From contig ML682007.1 of the NCBI GenBank assembly GCA_007922195.1, forward strand, positions 11,356,562 to 11,420,561: 64,000 nt of DNA. Reading direction: 5' to 3'. Source of the DNA: Podocnemis expansa. Taxonomy: Eukaryota; Chordata; Testudines; Podocnemididae. Of the stretch, positions 22,391 to 34,660 are shown one piece after another (the first letter of the stretch is position 1; each line of letters begins with the position of its first letter). The notes below the pieces were generated by a model. That model did no database searches. It was not told the DNA's origin and saw nothing but the letters and a program-made list of their open reading frames with translations. The translations under genes were made by a program, and so were the position numbers.

Positions 22391-23635
22391 GCAGCATGTA
22401 CAGTAGTGTAATGTAATATTTCTGGAAAGATATAATTCTGGCTAAGAGCTGCACCAGAAAGTCTAATTACTTTGACATAGCAAGTTTTGACCTCTGTCTG
22501 CTTTTACTCTGTGCATAGTTAACATTCTTTGTGTTTCATGGTTAATCTTGCAAGATACAAACCTTCTGATCCTTATCAGTTGTATGTTAGTAGCACGAAG
22601 TAGGTCTTTCCATTTCTTCTCTTGGACTGAGCCTTTTTGCAGACAGGATGTTGGTGGTTTTTAATAGTATTTTTTCACAGACATGCTGGGAAATATGTTC
22701 TGAGGAATTTTGTACCTAGATGATATTGGCCTAAAATGTGCAGCTTAAAATCCCTGTTAAATTTCAAACTTCAGTGAAATGGAAGTTTTGGGAAAATTCC
22801 AACTGTAAAAATTTAAGTTGATTTAAAAATGAGTAAAAAATAAACAAACCCCCAAATTCTGCCATGCCTTTGTAGACATTGCACTTTTCAATTTGCAAGA
22901 AATTCATCTGACCACAACAGTAGCAACCTTTTTACCGTCCAAGTTGGTGTGACCTATTACGTAGGAAAAACATGCTATTGTGTTCTCTTGGTGACTTTAT
23001 ATTCTCCTTAAATTGGAAGTAGTAATTTTTGAAATATTTTATTTTCAGTTTGTGAAACCATAACGCAGAATGTAAGCAGCAGATTAAACTGTTTTTTGAA
23101 TCGCAAACTGCTGAAGAGCATTACACACATTCTAGAAAAGACCTCTAAAGATTCCAAAAACTAAAATTGGGCCACCATTCTTCCATGTTCTCTTAATCAC
23201 AAAACTTTCTTTTGGCAGAAAACCCATGATTCTCACTAACCCTGTCATTATGCCCCCACATGCGCCCTGTGTTTATTTTACAGCAAATGAGTTAATTTGT
23301 CTTAAACCCTAGATTTTTTTTTTTTCCTGAGTAATTGGGTTCACCATCCAAAGGTTGATACCTTTTATTTAAACAGAGTGTATATGACATGGATTCTGTT
23401 CTGTTCATCTGACTTTATTTGAAATCTGTATATCCAATCTTAGTCATTGATAACTAGACATGAACTATTCCAGGCTGAGGCTCTCACATTGGAATTCAAT
23501 GCATCCATCATTTGCATCCATCATACCACGTATCGCCAGAGGTTTCTCAATTTAATTGTGGGGAGCTTGAAATAAACCAAACCAGTCTTGTTACATTTGG
23601 GTGCACACACTTCTTCATGCAGTTGCTCAGTACTG
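22391..23635. other. unassigned stretch
   Basis: No recognised element or gene. Confidence 0.35.
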
Positions 23636-23694
23636 GTCTACACTGCTACGTTACTTTGGTGGCGGTCGAAGGAAGATACGCAAAGTGCTTAAAA
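23636..23694. mobile_element. GTCTACACT-type MITE fragment
   Basis: GGTCTACACTGCTACGTTAC and GTCGAAGGAAGATACGCAA recall the end and interior of reptile MITEs with these ends. The opposite end is not found; a Penelope-like fragment begins right after it. Confidence 0.4.
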
Positions 23695-23702
23695 GACCTT
23701 CC

Positions 23703-23830
23703 AGCGGGGTAGCTATGTTAGTCTGTATATAGCAAAAACAATGTGGCATCGGGCGAAGCTGGTTGCAGCCCACAAAAGCTTACGCCCTAAGAAATGTTAG
23801 TCTTTAAGGTGCCACAGGACTTTCAGTGTT
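23703..23830 (-). mobile_element. Penelope-related fragment, second subfamily
   Basis: The left end GGGGTAGCTATGTTAGTCTGTATATAGCA differs from the main family, which reads GTTAGTCTAGTTCAGCA, and the loop AGCCCACAAAAGCTTACGCCC also differs. It ends AAGGTGCCACAGGACTTTC. It seems to be a related but distinct subfamily that also occurs at 58824-58910. Confidence 0.6.
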
Positions 23831-24954
23831 TTTTTGAACACCTCGTGTATCTCCTTCTGATTGCCTACCACCTACTTACTGAGGTGTCTTCAGTAAGCTG
23901 AGTTGAAGGGAAACCCATTCCCTCTGACTCAGTGCTATGCTCCTTGCTGGGGTGGTCTTACTCAATCGGCTTCCTGATCAGCTGGGCAGGTCTTCATAGA
24001 CCCACTCAGTTGATAAGGGAGCTCAGTTTGATGTCAGTGAAGAGTGGCCCTCCCCGTAATGCGTCTCCTGTCCTCAGTGATTTCCTTGCATCATCTTCCT
24101 GTTTTGGCCTAAAATTTTCTTTTTCTGCTGTGGCGAGCTCGGTTGAGTATGTATCTCTCAGAAGGTGACTGTTTATGGCCCAGTGAGGATGTGTGACCCT
24201 AATCAGTTTTGTCACCTCAAAGATTACACTTCTGTACCTGAAACATTTTTGTACCTAAACTTGTTACATGTAACACTTAAGACTATTTCGACAGATGGCA
24301 GTAGGAAAAACACTTCCCCCCCCCCCCGCCGCAGGAATCAGCACGCTGTGTATAGTCAATTCATTGTTTCTCCTCAATAGGCTGTCAATTTATTCTGTTG
24401 AATATGGATCTTTCAAACCTGGGAGAGGAAAATGATTTAAAACAGAAAAATAGGCATTTTGGTGATTAACTATGAAGCGAACTGCTATATACCTTTTAGC
24501 TTTGGCAAACAAAACAGGTCTCTGCATCCGTATGCGCATGTGATTGCTTGAGTCTGTGATGGATATGTGAAACTAGATGCCAAGGGAGTTTCTTTTAAAG
24601 CTCTTATTTAGTGATTCAAATGATACAGTTCTTCTTTCAGAGGTTCAGGAACCTATTGCTTTGAGCCCATTTCTCCTTCCTATGTTAACCACGCTGGGTT
24701 TTAATGACTTCCTATGAATAGACCTTCCATTTGATCCCATCATTGCAGATGGCATTCCTGATTGTGCAATGTTTCTTCAGGGAGGAACTTCTGTCTGAAA
24801 ACAAAAGGTCTGATTCTGCTTCTGTTAAAGTCAAAGGCAATAGACTTCTGATACAGCCTCTCATGACTTTTCATAGGCAAACTAGGATAATATAGTCTAA
24901 ATAAACCTACTATAAGATGGGTGCACAGGTGGTTGAAAAATGATACTCAAAGGT
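23831..24954. other. unassigned stretch with C12 run
   Basis: Twelve C residues at 24316-24327 followed by GCCGC. A GGTCTGATTCTGCTTCTG...AAAGTC motif at about 24806-24834 is half of an old palindromic element. No gene. Confidence 0.4.
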
Positions 24955-26085
24955 AGTTATCAATGGTTGAGTCAAGCTGGAAGAGTATATTGAATGAATT
25001 GGTCCTGGTTCTATTCTGTAGCTTCATAGCTGATCTGTATAATACCCTAGAGGGTATGTTTATAAAGTTTGTGGACTATCTGAAGCAGGAAGAGTTTGAC
25101 ATCTACTTTTGAGGACAAAATTAGAATTCCAAATGATCTTGAGAAGTTGGAGAAATGGCTTGAAAGAAACAGGATGAAATTTAATAAGGACAAATGCAAA
25201 GTACCCCACTTAAGAAGGAATCAATTGTAGAACTACAACATGGGAAATGACTGCCTAGGAAGAAATACTGTAGAAAAGAATTTGGGGTTTATTGCAGATC
25301 ACAGATATGAATAAAAAATACTATTGCACAATGCCCAATCGCTCCCCCAAAACCCCAACCAGCCAACCCCCCCCCCCAAAAAAAAAAAAAAAACCCCAGA
25401 AACAACATTGTGGGATGCATTAGACTCCTCAGTGGTGTTCTGCCTATTGTGTGTTGCAACATGCTTGGCACCATGTTGCAATGCCACAGGACACACCAGC
25501 CCACCCCCTGGCAGGCTGAATCCAGCCATATTCCAGGATCTCCGTGACACACTGCTGTGTGGCAACACAGTGGTTGAGAGCCATTGAACTACAGTGTTTG
25601 AAAGCAGGAGATGAGAAGTAATGCTTCCACTCTCATCAGCACCAATTAGGTCTACTGTGCCCATTTCTGGGAGTCGCATTTTGGGAACGATATGGGCAAA
25701 CTGGAGAAAGTCCAGAGAATTGTGGGGGGGTAGTTTAGGGTTTCGAGGAAAGACTGGAAAAATGGCATTTGTGTAATGTGGAGAAGAAGATTGAGGGAGT
25801 AGTCATCAAGTACATAAAAGGTTGTGATAAAGAAGAAGGTAATAAATTGTTCTCCTTAACTGCTGACTGCAAGACAATAAGTAATGGACTTAAATTACAG
25901 CAACAGAAATTTAGGATAGATTTCCTGATTTGTTATGATAGCTAAGTGCTGAAACAAATTACATAAGGAGGTTGTGGAATTTCCATCATTGGAGATTTTT
26001 AACAATCGATTAGAGAAATTTGTGTCAAGGAAGGTCTAGATAGTCCTGGTTTAGTGTATGGGATTGAATTAGATACTGAGTCCCT
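24955..26085 (+). mobile_element. CR1 LINE, 3' half, interrupted
   Basis: Plus-strand CR1 text runs in order: GGTCCTGGTTCTATTCTG, TTTATAAAGTTTGTGGAC, GAAATTTAATAAGGACAAATGCAAAGT, TGTGGGATGCATTAG, GAGAAAGTCCAGAGAATTG, AGGAGGTTGTGGAATTTCC. These correspond to the C-terminal reverse-transcriptase side and the region near the 3' end. The frame is broken many times. A C/A low-complexity run lies at 25367-25393 and a hAT at 25430-25586. Confidence 0.85.
25430..25586. mobile_element. hAT element inside CR1
   Basis: Ends CAGTGGTGTTCTGC and CACAGTGGTTGAGAGCCATTG. The interior shares CCAGCC...TCCGTGACACACTGCTGTGTGGCAACACAGTGGTTGAGA with the elements at 21025 and 57435, so all three belong to one hAT family. 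No convincing 8-bp duplication remains. Confidence 0.7.
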
Positions 26086-26501
26086 GCCAGTCCCTCATTT
26101 TTATTGTTTAATTCTCATTGCCTTCAGTGGCATGGGGTTGCTGAAGTTGTCAGATAACTGCTCCATAGTTTACTACTAATATTAACTATGCATTGAGACG
26201 CTAGATTTCATTTGCCTTCCCACTGTTTAAATATTTCATTTTAGCTTCTGGGTATCTTTATCTGGACTTAATATTTTTGCGGTTCTTTCTAAAACAGAAA
26301 TGTCACACTTTTAATTGTAAAGATCCCATTCTACTGTCATGTAATCTCAGGCACTTCTTTGCCTACGTGCCTGTACTCTGTTGTTTTTCTTGTATTGTAT
26401 ATCAGTGGTTGAGCTGTACTAACTGTTTCTATGGACTCATTTTTTTCCTTCATACTTTATAGGTTTTCCTACATGCCCACTAATCATAGTGGAGAAAGTG
26501 C
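26086..26501. other. unassigned stretch
   Basis: No recognised element or gene. Confidence 0.35.
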
Positions 26502-26509
26502 ATATACAA

Positions 26510-26708
26510 AAAACCCCCAAGTCTAGTGGCACTTTTAAAGAGTAACATTTATTTATTGTATGAGCTTTTGTGGGAGAAAAATCCCACTTCATCATACTTG
26601 TGGGATTTTCTCCCCTGAAAGTTCAGGCAATAAATAACTTCTTTGTGGTGTGTGTGTGATTTTTTTTTTTTTTGTGTTTTTTGTTGAACTACCTCTTTGG
26701 ACTTCACT
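26510..26708 (+). mobile_element. Penelope-like foldback copy with short TSD
   Basis: Left arm GTCTAGTGGCACTTTTAAAGAGTAACA is inverted relative to the family; right arm has GTGGGATTTTCTCCCCTGAAAG. The junction of arms is at the two opposed GGGAGAAA/TTTCTCCC units. ATATACAA flanks both sides (26502-26509, 26709-26716). A GT/T-rich tract at 26646-26684 interrupts the right arm, and the AAGTGCCAC part is lost. Confidence 0.65.
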
Positions 26709-26716
26709 ATATACAA

Positions 26717-28228
26717 GTCACCCTTACTGCAATTAGCCCATGCATCATGGTTTTATCATCCTCTCTTTGCACTGGAATTGCAAAAAACTGATCAGTTATC
26801 TTTGTAAAATTAGAGGGGTTTTTTTTTCTTCAAATTGCGCATGCTCAATTATGCATATAAAATGCATTGTGGATAATTTGCACACACCCATCATGGTAAT
26901 GGCTCATTCGAGTGACCAGGTGGAGTGAATTCCTCTATGGTAGGTGCTGTGCATGGATATGTGACGTCAGGTTAACGAAAAAACAATTATCCGGCTAAGT
27001 GAAGGAGAAATGAAGTAAACCATTTTGGATAAGAAATCATTCTTGGCAGTAGCTCGTTCTTGTTGATGGAAGCACAGGTGGTAGAAATCTCAGACCCTAA
27101 AGATCAGATAGTCTTGGAATGTCAGAGTATTTCAGATTTAGATAGGCAATTAAGTGTTCCTATTCTGGCCTGCTGGTGAGACACATGTACGTTAGTGTGA
27201 GAACAGGTGTTCCTTGGTGGGTGGGTGTTTTGTCTCCATCATACCCTGAATGAAACCAACACAGTTTCTGATGCACTGAAACAAATACAGTCAAATCTAT
27301 ATTCAGGGAAACAAAGCATTGGAAAATAAAAAGGGCTAATCCCAGCACAATCCACGAACAAATATTACTGTTCAAATTGGAGAGAGAACGTGGACAACAG
27401 AAAAGCAGTTTGTAGAGTGCGTCCCACTCATGATAAATCCAGTGTCTTGATCTGTGAGTTGGAATTACAGACTTGCTGCCATATCATTGTTTCTGATGGA
27501 CTCTGGCTTTAAAGATGTGTTGACATTTCCATTTATAAAATGTGCTTTGTTGGTCTTTGAGCTCCCAGCTGAAATCTGGTTCACAGGAGCTACTCTGAAA
27601 TTATTTTATTTCAGTTGAATAACAGCAAAGCCCATGGAATATTTTGTTTTTAAAAGGCAAAAACCAGTAGGTATCTTTAATATGTTACCCTTCCTGACAC
27701 TGATGCTTCCAGGTTACCAGACAAAATAAATGATGAGTCCATGTTTTATTACAGTTCTGTTTGCATTTGTGTGCAAATATATTTCTGTGCATACATGATA
27801 GTCAGTATTGAACCCTCAGATCTCTAGTCAGATTTTATGCTTCCCATAAACTCCTAACGACATTAATCCAGAGTGTCATTTTTGTAGGAGAGAGATTGCA
27901 CTGTCATTCTTGTACAGTTGCTTGTGTGAGAGAAGCAAAGTAATATTCCTTCCTTCTCCTCATCCAAATAGGCTGTGGAACTTATTGTCACAAAAGTAAA
28001 GAAGAAAAATTTAGAGGACTAAAAAGCTTCAGATACTTTTATCTTTAGTAATAAGAAAAGGATTTGAAACAAACCGACCAACCCAGGAATTCAGGAAGAG
28101 TTATGGCCTAGCCAACTTATTAACCAGTGGGAGTTGGGATGAAAATTTCCCCTTAGGTAAATTATTCTCCAAATGCCTTCTACAGTGGGGTGTGTTTTGT
28201 TTTTTTTTTTTTTTTTTTTAAACCTGAA
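26717..28228. other. unassigned stretch ending in a T run
   Basis: No family or gene recognised. T run at 28199-28219. Confidence 0.35.
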
Positions 28229-28312
28229 GGATGTTGTACTGACAAGATAATGAGCTAGATGGATAACAGATAATCTGATCTAGTATGGCAATTCCTATGG
28301 TCCTATTTTAGC
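28229..28312 (+). mobile_element. CR1 3'-end fragment
   Basis: GAGCTAGATGGATAACAGATAATCTGATCTAGTATGGCAATTCC resembles the terminal part of a CR1 subfamily whose consensus reads AGCTAGATGGACC...TCTGATCCAGTATGGC. Plus strand. Confidence 0.65.
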
Positions 28313-28487
28313 CAAATTTTGAAAATACTTTAGGGTTGAACTGAGCTTATTTTCAGTAGCTAAGTTAATATGAAAGCGTGTCAAGGCAAAAATATCAGGT
28401 GCATTTGCCTCTGAAGTGTGTTTATATAGCTAATTCTTACAAGATAATGTGTGTATGTGGTGGTAATTGTGTGACAATCATTGTCAT

Positions 28488-28560
28488 GTGGGGACTGAAC
28501 CAGGGTCACCTCTGATGCTGAAAGCATGAGCCTCTATGGCTTGAACTAAAAATGATCAAG
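28488..28560 (-). mobile_element. tRNA-derived SINE head fragment
   Basis: On the minus strand AGTTCAAGCCATAGAGGCTCATGC is followed by GACCCTGGTTCAGTCCCC, a spacing that fits an A-box-like and B-box-like pair of a degenerate tRNA head. It differs from the SINE at 18071. The 3' tail is not visible. Confidence 0.45.
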
Positions 28561-28849
28561 GGATCACTGTCTCATTCTCTATATGGATTGGTCACAGAAG
28601 AGGGTACATGTGGGTTACAGTTGGAAACCAATGTACACCTAATGTATGTCTGTAACATTGATGCACACCTTTTTTTGCAAAGATTATCAGTTGCCAATAT
28701 AAAAATGGGCCCATAAAACTGGGGGCGAAGGGTGAAAATTTAGTCCCGAAGAACAATGAAATCAGCGCCATCGTTAAAATGCTTGATCTGCACAATAGAT
28801 TGAGAACTTTTGCATTTGCCTGGGTTCTGGAGGGAAGAAACGAGAGGTG

Positions 28850-29275
28850 CAGCAGTACACCAGGGGCATTGCTGACACCTGGCACACTGGGCATGTGCCC
28901 CGAGTCCCGGCACCAGTGCCCTGAATAGCTGGGGTTCCCCACTGCCTCTCCCGTCCCCATCCCCGTCTAGGTATCTGAGGTCGGGCCAGCCATGCTGCTA
29001 TGGTGCCTAGTTCTCCCGGTCGGGTAGCTGGAGCGAGGCCAGCTGTGGCAGCACCTGCCTATCCCGGACTGGGCCGCCTGAAGCAGCCACTGTCTCACCT
29101 GTCCCCGTCCCCATCCCCAGCTGGGGATTGGGGGCGGGCTGGCGGCAGCAGGAGCCCAGTCCCTGACTCCAGGTCAGGGGTGGGGCTGGGGCCCGGGCCA
29201 CGGCCCAGGCTCAGGCTCTGGGTCTTTCTCTGGGGCAATGACCCTCCTGCAGTGCACTGCTCGTTTCTGTGAGCC
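28850..29275. other. GC-rich, CpG-containing block
   Basis: A sharply bounded GC-rich block in AT-rich surroundings. It includes two close copies of TCCCCATCCCC-type text (28950-28966 and 29100-29118) and many CpG, for example in CCCGGTCGGG and GGGCGGGCTGGCGG. Open frames exist on both strands as expected from its composition. It may be the body of an element like the GC-rich hAT at 15524 or a small CpG island; I see no promoter, splice site or element ends. Confidence 0.45.
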
Positions 29276-30659
29276 AGTGCACATTTTTGGTGGCCTAGAA
29301 GGTATGAAAAAATGACCAAAGTCAGTTTGTATAACAGTATTGCTGAAAATTTCACCAGCACCAAATTTTTAGTGTGATCCCTGTTCTACGTTTAAAAATT
29401 GAATCAACTTAACCGTGGAGCTTAAGGCTGTGAAGAGCTCTGCATCCTGAGCCTGTACCTAAGTCACCCCTAACCTCCCATTTCCACCTCAGCCTGGCTA
29501 TCGCCTCCGAGTGATGGATTTAACTACATCAATGAAAAAAAACCCTTACATTGTTCTAGGAAGTATTCACACTGTATTTTAGGACCAGGTTCCCTCCCTC
29601 CATGCCCATGTTATTGCCAGTTATCTTGAGCAGTAGTTTCTATTTGTTGACATTACTGGGACAACTTGCAGAATAAGACTTCACATAAGGTGAGTACTGG
29701 TATCTGTGACTTATCAAAGGCAATGACAGTGGACTCTCTGTAAGCCCTTATTCCAAAGGACATTTGTTTTACAAAATTGAAGAGACGTAAATAATTGCAT
29801 CCAAAGAGCTGTAAAATTGTGTGTTCACTTCCTGAGGTCTAAACCATTTGATTTGGTCCTGCTGAAGGTCTGAAGTTTTCAAACAGATAACTAAACTAAA
29901 TTCCAAAGTCCATTAAGCAAGGTAATTTACAATGTTCTCAAGCTTTGCCCATAGAAATACATTAGCACATTTTCCCATTTGGTTTGTAGAAAAGCCATTA
30001 TTCTAAGCATGTGCATGCGCACACAAAAATTAATGATGTTTGTGACTATAAAGAAATTGGTTTCCACTGACAAGGTTATTCATAGCACTTGACCAGTGCA
30101 TTAATTCTGAAAGAAAGCTGTGGAGGTAGGCAAGGTCCACAAAAGCATTTAAAATGTCTCAAAGGCAGACGGGTAAGAGTTTCTTTCCTCTTTTTACAAG
30201 ACGTATACCTGAGCAGATCGGTCTCAAAATGTGGCTGCTAGGCAGCTGAATATTGGGGAATGTGAATAGTAGAATTTTCTTTTGTTGGACCATGTATATA
30301 ATCAGATCTGCGTGACTAATTTTTTGGGTGAGGAGAGGGGGACTCACTGGCCATTCCAAAAAATCTTTAAAATTTTTAAGTAGACTTTGAACGAAGTGTT
30401 GAAATTTTAATTAAAAAGTTGAAAAATTCTGTTTTGGGTCAAACAATGTTTTTGTTTGAGTTTCTTCAATATTTATAAAATTGGGATGGAGTTGTTGTAA
30501 ATTAAAACTTTTCAGAAGTGTAAATATGAAATCTTTAGATTGACTTTGGGAGGCCAAATCAGTCCTATCAATTTGGCATGATTGACTCCAAATCCTTTTT
30601 TCCTGCGGTGGGGGGAAAACATTTAGTCTAAATTTTTGGCCCAGTAATAGATATCATGT
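29276..30659. other. unassigned stretch
   Basis: No family or gene recognised. Confidence 0.35.
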
Positions 30660-30990
30660 ACTAAAGGTCAGAATGGACTGTTAGATCATCAAGTCTGTCT
30701 TCCTGCACAATGCAGACCACAGGCCATCACCCACTCCCTCCTGAATAGACCCCTAACTTAAGACTGAATTACTAAAGTCTTCAAATAATAATTTAAAGAC
30801 TTCAAGGTACAGAGAATCCACCAGTGGGTGATCCATACCCCGTGCTGTAGAGAAGGAATTAGTTAAATGTGTCCTGACTAGCCCTAAAATGCATAAGCAC
30901 TGAATTATCCATGAGATGACCCAGGTGGTACTTTGACAACCATCAAACTGAACTAAAGATACTTTCCAGCTTTCTTCCTTCAATATTGAG
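30660..30990 (-). mobile_element. CR1 LINE fragment
   Basis: The plus strand reads GGTCAGAATGGACTGTTAGATCATCAAGTCTG, CCTGCACAATGCAGACCACAGG, AAGACTTCAAGGTACAGAGAATCCACC, in the order of the complement of a CR1 3' region common in turtles. 3' end at left. Confidence 0.75.
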
Positions 30991-31394
30991 CATTGTCCTC
31001 ATAGGCTGAAGGAGGCTGCTTCTCCTAAGAAAACATGAAATGGAGTGACTAAACAAGTAGTGAGGAGAAAAAAGATTTCTTATTTCAGGTTGGCTTGGCT
31101 GGGTCATGGGAACCATCTTTCACTTTGTCTCCTCCTGCCCCTTGTAAGGCAGTTTTGGGTTGGAGGATCTGAACAGGCTGATGGGAACATCAAGCCCTAT
31201 GGTGGGAATAAGAAGACTGTACCAGACAATCTGTAGTATTACTGCTGCAATTGAAGATATAGAAATCTCAGATAAAAGCTTGATTTTTTTTTTTTATTTT
31301 AAAGGACTGTTTAGAGAGGAGAGACCAGATCCCCCAAAGAAATCAATGGGACTCAAAGATGATGTGAATGGTATTGAGAGAATAAATTGGGTAT

Positions 31395-31545
31395 GCTTAT
31401 TTTTACTTTCACATAGTATAAAATGAGAGGGGACTAGATTAAAAAAGGCAATCCTATAAACTGATAAGGAAACATACACTAATCACCTGTGGAACACACT
31501 GCCACAAGATATTGTGTCGCAGGGCTTAACAAGATTTGGTAATGT
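31395..31545 (+). mobile_element. CR1 LINE fragment
   Basis: AACTGATAAGGAAACA, CCTGTGGAACACACTGCCACAAGATATTG and GGCTTAACAAGATTTGG match the CR1 region just before the 3' end. Upstream text from about 31310 may belong to it. Confidence 0.65.
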
Positions 31546-34327
31546 TGCCTTACTTTAGGAGAGTAGTGTCGTTTATATGGTACAGGTTATAGGGATGCCA
31601 GTTATCCAGTCAAATGGCTATATGGTTCTCGTCCAAGAATCAGGCTATATAGAGATTGCAAGTGCAATGTATGACAAGGACACTCACACTAAGAACAAGA
31701 TATCTTTTATTTAGATAAAATGGGAATAATAACCAAATGGAAAAGAGGTCAATGTTACAAATATGATGTTCTGGAGGTACATGTGTTTTTTTTATGGTAT
31801 AAAGCTTTTAGATTAACACACTTGTTCTATTCCTTAATAACCTGGTGGTAAGAGACAGGACCAGCCTTGCATCTGGGATGCCAAAAGAGTCCAATGATTC
31901 AGGTTCAGTTCTTGAGTGGGAGGTGTGACATTTAGGAGATGCTACAGCACTGAGAGCTATAGAATGGTTATGAAATCTAACTTGGAGTTTGGAGCAGCTA
32001 ATTTAAGGACTATAAAACTAGGACTATAGCGGTTAAGAAATCAAAACTGTATGACTATAAAAGACTCCAGAGAGAACTGTAGATAGAACTAGAATTAAAA
32101 ACTATAGATAGATAGATCCGAGAAGAATTAGCTTAACTCTTACACTGGTAGCACTATGTGCCTTGTAATGTCCAAACTTAACTTCTTCACCCACAAAATG
32201 TTAGGGTGTGTTTGTTCTATAAGCAAGCATTTTTATGCATATTAATGTTAATCTCATCATCACTTATCTAGGTTAAAGGACCAAATATATATGTATGCTA
32301 ACTTGCATTAACTCATCACATAGGATGTGACCTTGTCTGATCTGCAACTAATTCTTCCATCAAAGAATCAGATATTGAAAACTAAAGGAACTTCAGGAAA
32401 TGTGAAGATTGTAAAAGGTCTTACAGCTATTAGAAGTGAACAGTTTGGGAGAGACATTCTTGAGCCAGTGAGGGGAAGCTGGTGATAGGTTGAGGGAGTG
32501 GAACATGCCAAAAAATGGAATATTTGTTGCAGATGGAAAATGGGGTTGGGGGAATATTAACTGAAGAATAGCTCATGCAGGCTGTCCCTCATTCATATGT
32601 TTGAGAAGCAAATGAGCGTGTGTGTGTGTGTGTGTGTGGTTTTTCAAATTTCTTTTATGCCTTTTGTCTTCTATTCCAAATATTCCTGGAAATGGAAAGT
32701 ACATGACAGAGCAATTTGGAGATTTAGTCCATGGTCCACCATCTTCTTTTCCACAGTTTTAGATGTGCTCTCACAAAAATCAATTAACTGGTGCTTTAGG
32801 GCTTAATCTGTTCTTTTTCCAGCATGCTCAAAGTCTGAAGCCATCAGATCATCCTTTTTGCACAAGCACAGAGCAGAAATTATGAGGCATGCAGGACCCT
32901 TGTTTCAAAGTTACTTTACAGTTCAGTGACTTTATTGGATTGCTCACAAGAAGCTGTTTGAATTTCCACTGGCTTTATGGTGAGATGTGTATGTGTCTTT
33001 TAGTCAGGCTTGCAATTCATCATAAGCTTAATGGTGCTTTGAGGCTTACAGAGCAAGGTGAGGGCTATAAGCTTGCTTTCTTTTTGAGGTCAAAGTTTGA
33101 AGGTCTGGGAAACTCTTAACTGCAGCTCTACTGTGCTTTAAGTAAAACTGGGATGTTATTTTACAGATCATCCTGGAAGATTAGATGGCAGAGTTTGTAC
33201 ACTCCTAAATCGCTGCAGCATGATAGAACTAGTGATATGAAGGTTTTACATTTCCAGTGGATGATTCACAGCAGAACATTTGATATTTAGGACTCTGTTC
33301 ATTAATAAGTTATGCTCCATTTACCTGGTTTTCTGTGGAATTTATGATTCAAAAGTGCAGAGAGCACCAAAAATGATCCATTAATCAATTTCCTTTTCCT
33401 TCTGAATAATTGGCTAACCCATCATAGTAACCCCAGAGGGTGCATTACACCGAAAGGTGTTTCCTGCATGAAAGAGTAAAGCAGCTTTATTTGAGGAGAC
33501 AAAAATTCGTCTTTTTGTTTAAACAGATGGGTGCTTTTTTTTTTTTTTTGGTTTCTTTTGAGCTGCCTGTTTTCCAGGCTAGGAACTTCTGCATCCTATT
33601 GTTTTTCTTGTTTGCTCTTCATATACAACAGCAGTAATGGTGGGGCAGAGATTTGGGTTTGAATCCTTGTGATGCCACACATGCATATAGTCCCATTGAA
33701 GTCACTACATTGAAGCTAAGAGTTGTAAGTGAAGCTGGAAGAATACCATTATGAAAATCTGGATGTCTCTTGCAGCAGTTTTTATTCTAATTTTCATTAA
33801 TCAGCCTTTGATTAACTGTGGTGGTGGTAAAGAACATAATGAACAGTCAAAGGTAAAACAAGTCATGTCAGTCCAGGGTTGTGGGCATGCATGTCAGTCA
33901 ATGAATAAACGCAGATCTAAAAACTGATGTGCAAATCTGTTTTTTAAAAATCGGCAATGGGGAAAAACATCAGCAAGCCATGGACTTCTTTTTTTCCTCT
34001 ATCATATTATCCTGGACTTTGGCAGTAGTTGGATTCTGTACTGAACATCCAGATTGATCAAACTTTGCTGCTTTGCCATGTTTAGATTTTACTACTAACA
34101 AATTGTTGGGAAATTTATATTTTTTTTGCAACCTCTGTGTTATCCTGTCTAATTCTGTTTGCATTCTGACATGTCTATTTGCAGAAGTTTCATGTCTTAT
34201 TTACATCTTATAATAGCAATAAAAGAAACTAAACAAATGCTTTAGTTTCTTGCCTTCCACTGTTCGGTAAATAGCATATTCTAATAAATCAGATTCTTCT
34301 AAAATGTTTTTACATTTTAGTTTTGAG
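31546..34327. other. unassigned stretch with simple repeats
   Basis: Contains a (TG)n tract at 32617-32638 and a T run at 33535-33549. A GATA-like tract (ATAGATAGATAGATCC) lies at about 32103-32118. No gene recognised. Confidence 0.4.
32617..32638. repeat. (TG)n microsatellite
   Basis: About eleven TG units in a row. Confidence 0.9.
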
Positions 34328-34492
34328 GGCTCAACTACAAGGTGCTGAGCACTCTTTGATTCATTAAACCACTTAAGCTTGTGCCTATTTGAAGCATGTG
34401 CATCATCCCTTTGACTTCAGTGGAATTGCACATTACTTAAATACTTTGTTGGATTGGGATCAGAATGCTCAGCACCTTTGTAGGATTGAACC
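34328..34492. mobile_element. ancient palindromic MITE
   Basis: GGCTCAACTACAAGGTGCTGAGCA at the left is mirrored by TGCTCAGCACC...GTAGGATTGAACC at the right. The centre carries CTTTGACTTCAGTGGAATTGCAC and ACTTAAGCTTGTGC, typical of old amniote palindromic repeats. Confidence 0.65.
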
Positions 34493-34519
34493 ATAAAGCC
34501 TCTCCTAGATGGAGTATAG

Positions 34520-34660
34520 CAAAGTTGTCAGTTAGGAGAATCTTAGCATATGTATTGAAATGGAAAGTATCAGGTTAAAGTCTGTGGCTTATCATACAGG
34601 AGGTTGGAGTAGATTTTTCATGCTGGTCCTGCTTGGCCTTAAAAGTCTGAATCCAATGTG
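34520..34660 (+). mobile_element. CR1 3'-end fragment
   Basis: ACAGGAGGTTGGAGTAGATTTTTCATGCTGGTCCTGCTTGGCCTTAAAAGTCTGA follows the CR1 3' terminal pattern (GGTTGGACTAGATGA...GTCCCTTCTGGCCTTAAA). Plus strand, strongly diverged. Confidence 0.6.

Noticed and set aside
25422..25594. 8-bp target duplication for the hAT in the CR1
   Set aside because: AGACTCCT and AACTACAG do not match well enough.
28488..28560. Possible tRNA gene on the minus strand
   Set aside because: Stems do not pair well and the sequence resembles a degenerate SINE head.
29000..29364. Open frames on both strands at the GC-rich block
   Set aside because: Composition effect: G, P, R and S-rich translations without domains.
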